A DNA stretch of 64,000 nucleotides from Chitinophagaceae bacterium PMP191F (GTDB lineage: Bacteria; Bacteroidota; Bacteroidia; Chitinophagales; Chitinophagaceae). Position 1 is the stretch's first letter. Every line of letters starts with the position of its first letter. Of this stretch, positions 62,110 to 64,000 are shown in pieces. The stretch covers positions 62,001 through 126,000 of the forward strand of contig LGYU01000012.1 of the NCBI GenBank assembly GCA_001302245.1, given 5' to 3'. Position numbers and translations under genes: made by a program. The notes under the pieces were generated by a model. That model had not been told where the DNA came from, ran no database searches, and saw only the letters and a list, made by a program, of their open reading frames with translations.

Positions 62110-62324
62110 TCATACAGCCATACATTGCGTCATAAAAGAACAGGTACCTGTTATGTCGCAATAATCGTAACCACAGGCAGTTGCAGGATCAAATGCAAAC
62201 ACATTTGTACTGATGAGCCATTGTAATAACATGTCCATTCCGGGAATGCAGCAAGTGCCCCGGTAATGTTTTTCATTGCATCGCGCGTGATGGGAGTACC
62301 CAACTGAGACATTTTTTTGAGCAT
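62110..62324 (-). pseudogene. Six-cysteine leader peptide precursor 3, frameshifted
   Basis: Starts at the ATG at 62324 with LKKMSQLGTPITRDAMKNIT, then G-A where the others have G-G, then WTCYYNGSSVQMC. After this Cys the frame runs into unrelated residues and stops at 62151. Adding one T to the TTT run at 62199-62197 restores FAFDPATACGYDYCDITGTC and a stop at 62110, giving 71 residues with Cys at 32, 42, 51, 56, 62 and 68, the same pattern as the two intact copies. It is either a recent pseudogene or a sequencing error; the GA cleavage site also suggests decay. Confidence 0.75.
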
Positions 62325-62508
62325 CGTGATAAAGTTTAAAAAAGTGAATAAAAACAGGTAGTATCATTTTGCACCGCTTATACAAATACACAACGATACT
62401 ATCAGCATTTTCGAATTTAAAAAACATTTATTGATCTTCGTTAGTGTTAGTAAAATACAACCTGCATATACCAAAATATATTTATCAACCAACCCGCAAC
62501 ATGCATTC
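62325..62508. other. Upstream region of the peptide cluster
   Basis: AT-rich with no gene. No exact TAnnTTTG box was found for the minus-strand peptide genes, so their promoter is not identified. Confidence 0.35.
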
Positions 62509-62531
62509 AAAAGTTGTGCAACACAACTTTT
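62509..62531. promoter_or_regulatory. Perfect inverted repeat between the peptide cluster and the trans-sulfuration gene
   Basis: AAAAGTTGTG and CACAACTTTT are exact inverted copies separated by CAA, with partly matching ATGC/GCAT flanks. No gene ends here on either strand, so a terminator role is unlikely. An operator in the divergent promoter region is more plausible. Confidence 0.5.
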
Positions 62532-62615
62532 GCATAAATCTTTCGTCCGCAACCGATCCACATGCCCGGTTACCACTCACATAATACCGGCACCTGCAAA
62601 AACCTGCAAATGAGT

Positions 62616-62623
62616 TATTTTTG
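62616..62623 (+). promoter_or_regulatory. TAnnTTTG box upstream of the trans-sulfuration gene
   Basis: TATTTTTG, 29 bases before the ATG at 62653; -33 element weak. Confidence 0.5.
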
Positions 62624-62652
62624 ATACTCACGATAAATTCATACTCGCTCAT

Positions 62653-63879
62653 ATGGCTGATAATCAATTTTCACCGACCGGCTTTAGCTCGCTGGCCATT
62701 CATGCAGGACATGCCCAGGACCCACGTTACGCACACCTGGTACCCGTCTATGCATCTTCTACTTTTGTATATGATAATGCCGAACAAGGCATGCAACGTT
62801 TCAGCGGACAAGAGGACGGCTATATCTATTCACGCTGGAGCAATCCCACTTCTGATGAAGCCATGTGGAAAATTGCCGCGATGGAAACCTTTGGCTTACA
62901 GGATGCATCGGGCAATCCCCTGCAGGCAACAGGTTTTCTGCAGGCATCCGGTATGGCAGCCATCAGCAGCATGTTCCTGTCTGCATTGAAAAAAGGTGAT
63001 AAAGTATTATCCCATTACTCGCTTTACGGCGGTTCGCAGGAGTTCCTGGACAAGATATTGCCCGACCTGGGTATTGATTATATTATTGATGACCTGCGCG
63101 ATCTGAACAAGGCAGAAGCAGCCCTGAAGAAAGACCCGGCCATCAAAATGGTATACATTGAAACCCCAGCCAACCCTACCCTGCAGTGTGTAGACATTGA
63201 GGCGCTTACCACGCTTGCCAAAAAATATGGAAAACTGGTGGCCTGCGATAATACATTTGCTACCCCTTACCTGCAACAGCCATTCCGGTATGGCGTTGAT
63301 TTCATTATTCACTCCACTACCAAATTTCTCAATGGTCATGGTACGGCCATTGGCGGTATATTCCTGGGTCGTGATGTAGAGTTTATGCATACACAGGCAC
63401 GCAAAACCTTCCGTTTGCTGGGTGGTAACAGCAGTCCTTTTGATGCCTTTTTGCTGATCAACGGTTTGAAGACACTGGAGATCCGTATGGATCGTCATTG
63501 TCACAATGCTATGGAAGTAGCCGGGTACCTGGAAGCACATCCTGCAATTGCCAGGGTAAATTATACCGGTTTGCCCACACACCCCGATCACCATGTGGCA
63601 ACCAAACAGATGCGTCACCCCGGAGCCATGATGAGCTTTGAACTGAAAGGAGGTTTGCAGGCAGGTGTTAACATGATGAATAAACTGAAAATGTGTACCC
63701 GAACTGTTTCATTAGGAACCTGTGATACTTTACTCTGTCATCCTGCTTCTATGACGCACTACAGTGTGCCCAGGGAAAAGCGCGAACAATACGGTATTAC
63801 AGACGGTCTGATCCGTATGAGCACCGGCATGGAAAATGTACAGGATATTCTGAAAGACCTGGAGCAGGCACTCAGTTAG
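62653..63879 (+). CDS. PLP-dependent trans-sulfuration enzyme (cystathionine gamma-synthase/lyase, sulfhydrylase or methionine gamma-lyase type)
   Basis: 408 residues of the Cys/Met metabolism PLP family. It shows FSSLAIHAGHAQDP, VPVYASSTFVYDN, YSRWSNPTSDEAMWKIAAME, ASGMAAISSMFLSAL, YIETPANPTLQCVDIEAL, ACDNTFATPYLQQP, the PLP lysine in DFIIHSTTKFLNGHGTAIGG, RLLGGNSSPFDAFLLINGLK and TLLCHPASMTHYSVPREKR. The exact reaction (O-acylhomoserine sulfhydrylation, cystathionine formation or cleavage, or methionine gamma-lyase) cannot be fixed from motifs. No other sulfur amino-acid gene is in view. Confidence 0.9.
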   Translation: MADNQFSPTGFSSLAIHAGHAQDPRYAHLVPVYASSTFVYDNAEQGMQRFSGQEDGYIYSRWSNPTSDEAMWKIAAMETFGLQDASGNPLQATGFLQASGMAAISSMFLSALKKGDKVLSHYSLYGGSQEFLDKILPDLGIDYIIDDLRDLNKAEAALKKDPAIKMVYIETPANPTLQCVDIEALTTLAKKYGKLVACDNTFATPYLQQPFRYGVDFIIHSTTKFLNGHGTAIGGIFLGRDVEFMHTQARKTFRLLGGNSSPFDAFLLINGLKTLEIRMDRHCHNAMEVAGYLEAHPAIARVNYTGLPTHPDHHVATKQMRHPGAMMSFELKGGLQAGVNMMNKLKMCTRTVSLGTCDTLLCHPASMTHYSVPREKREQYGITDGLIRMSTGMENVQDILKDLEQALS

Positions 63880-64000
63880 GTGTCAGGATCTGGATAAGGC
63901 CCTTACGTTTACTATTTGCCATTCACCACTCAATGCCGGTTAGATAGTCGCTGGTGTCTTCACCCGGCGGCATTAGCAACCTTAACTAGCGACATTGATT
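63880..64000. other. Right-edge intergenic sequence with nested hairpins
   Basis: No coding frame seen. GGTG-TCTT-CACC (63953-63964) sits inside GTCGCT (63947-63952) and AGCGAC (63988-63993), a nested stem that could be the start of a structured RNA cut by the edge. It does not match a riboswitch consensus I know. Confidence 0.3.

Noticed and set aside
62110-62427. A single 105-residue minus-strand protein over the third peptide gene
   Set aside because: The upstream half of this frame is non-coding in character; the ATG-led frame with the leader motif shows it is a frameshifted 71-residue precursor.
63900-64000. SAM-type riboswitch at the right edge
   Set aside because: A GCAACC word is present, but the rest of the SAM-I core and its four-way junction are not; kept only as a generic hairpin.

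Overview
The window reads as a chromosomal segment of a Bacteroidota bacterium, most likely a member of the Chitinophagaceae. The reasons are: a SprA-type type IX secretion (T9SS) outer-membrane translocon next to ruvA; T9SS C-terminal sorting domains of both type A and type B (gliding-motility CHU_C type); a SusC/CirA-like TonB receptor with an N-terminal carboxypeptidase-regulatory domain; many lipoproteins; a DUF4105/Lnb protein; and repeated promoter boxes of the Bacteroidota form TAnnTTTG, sometimes with an upstream TTTG 19-23 bases away. No transposase, integrase, CRISPR array, tRNA or rRNA gene was recognised. Apart from one peptide cluster the region looks like core chromosome.

Positions 1-11460 are one long minus-strand amino-acid biosynthesis region, transcribed trpE-trpG-trpD-trpC-trpF-GNAT-trpB-trpA-hisH-GNAT-hisA-hisF-small membrane protein-hisIE, ending in a DUF4369 protein cut by the left edge. 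It begins with a promoter, a 20-codon leader peptide containing three consecutive Trp codons, an antiterminator-forming segment and an intrinsic terminator. That is a complete ribosome-mediated attenuator, placed so that it could control both the trp genes and the late histidine genes (hisH, A, F, IE). hisG, hisD, hisC and hisB are not in the window.

Positions 11600-22800 hold housekeeping and envelope genes: an RBBP9-like hydrolase, a small GNAT, pdxJ, a small protein resembling a stand-alone T9SS sorting domain, a TonB-dependent receptor, two lipoproteins, mnmA, a secreted subtilisin-like protease with a T9SS tail, and an RsmB-type rRNA methyltransferase. Positions 22815-28017 hold two tandem, clearly duplicated macroglobulin-like (MG2) secreted proteins. 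They are followed by odhB and odhA (2-oxoglutarate dehydrogenase), rpsT, queE, an OmpA/PD40 protein, dprA, a collagen-motif lipoprotein, guaB, an Lnb-like protein, a hydrolase, a large PKD/CHU_C surface protein and an SDR oxidoreductase.

Positions 46000-61500 carry more surface and export genes: a beta-helix protein with a propeller-type T9SS substrate, an SGNH hydrolase, a porin-like barrel, the 2388-residue SprA translocon with ruvA, and fabH. Positions 61562-62324 contain three small minus-strand genes for double-glycine-leader peptides with conserved six-cysteine cores; the promoter-proximal copy is broken by a one-base deletion. A PLP-dependent trans-sulfuration enzyme closes the window.

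The strongest points for follow-up are the trp-his attenuator, the six-cysteine leader peptides, the TAnnTTTG boxes lying only 3-6 bases before start codons (possible leaderless mRNAs), a tandem GGGAA-TG-TTCCC operator-like pair, and families of degenerate word-like intergenic repeats.
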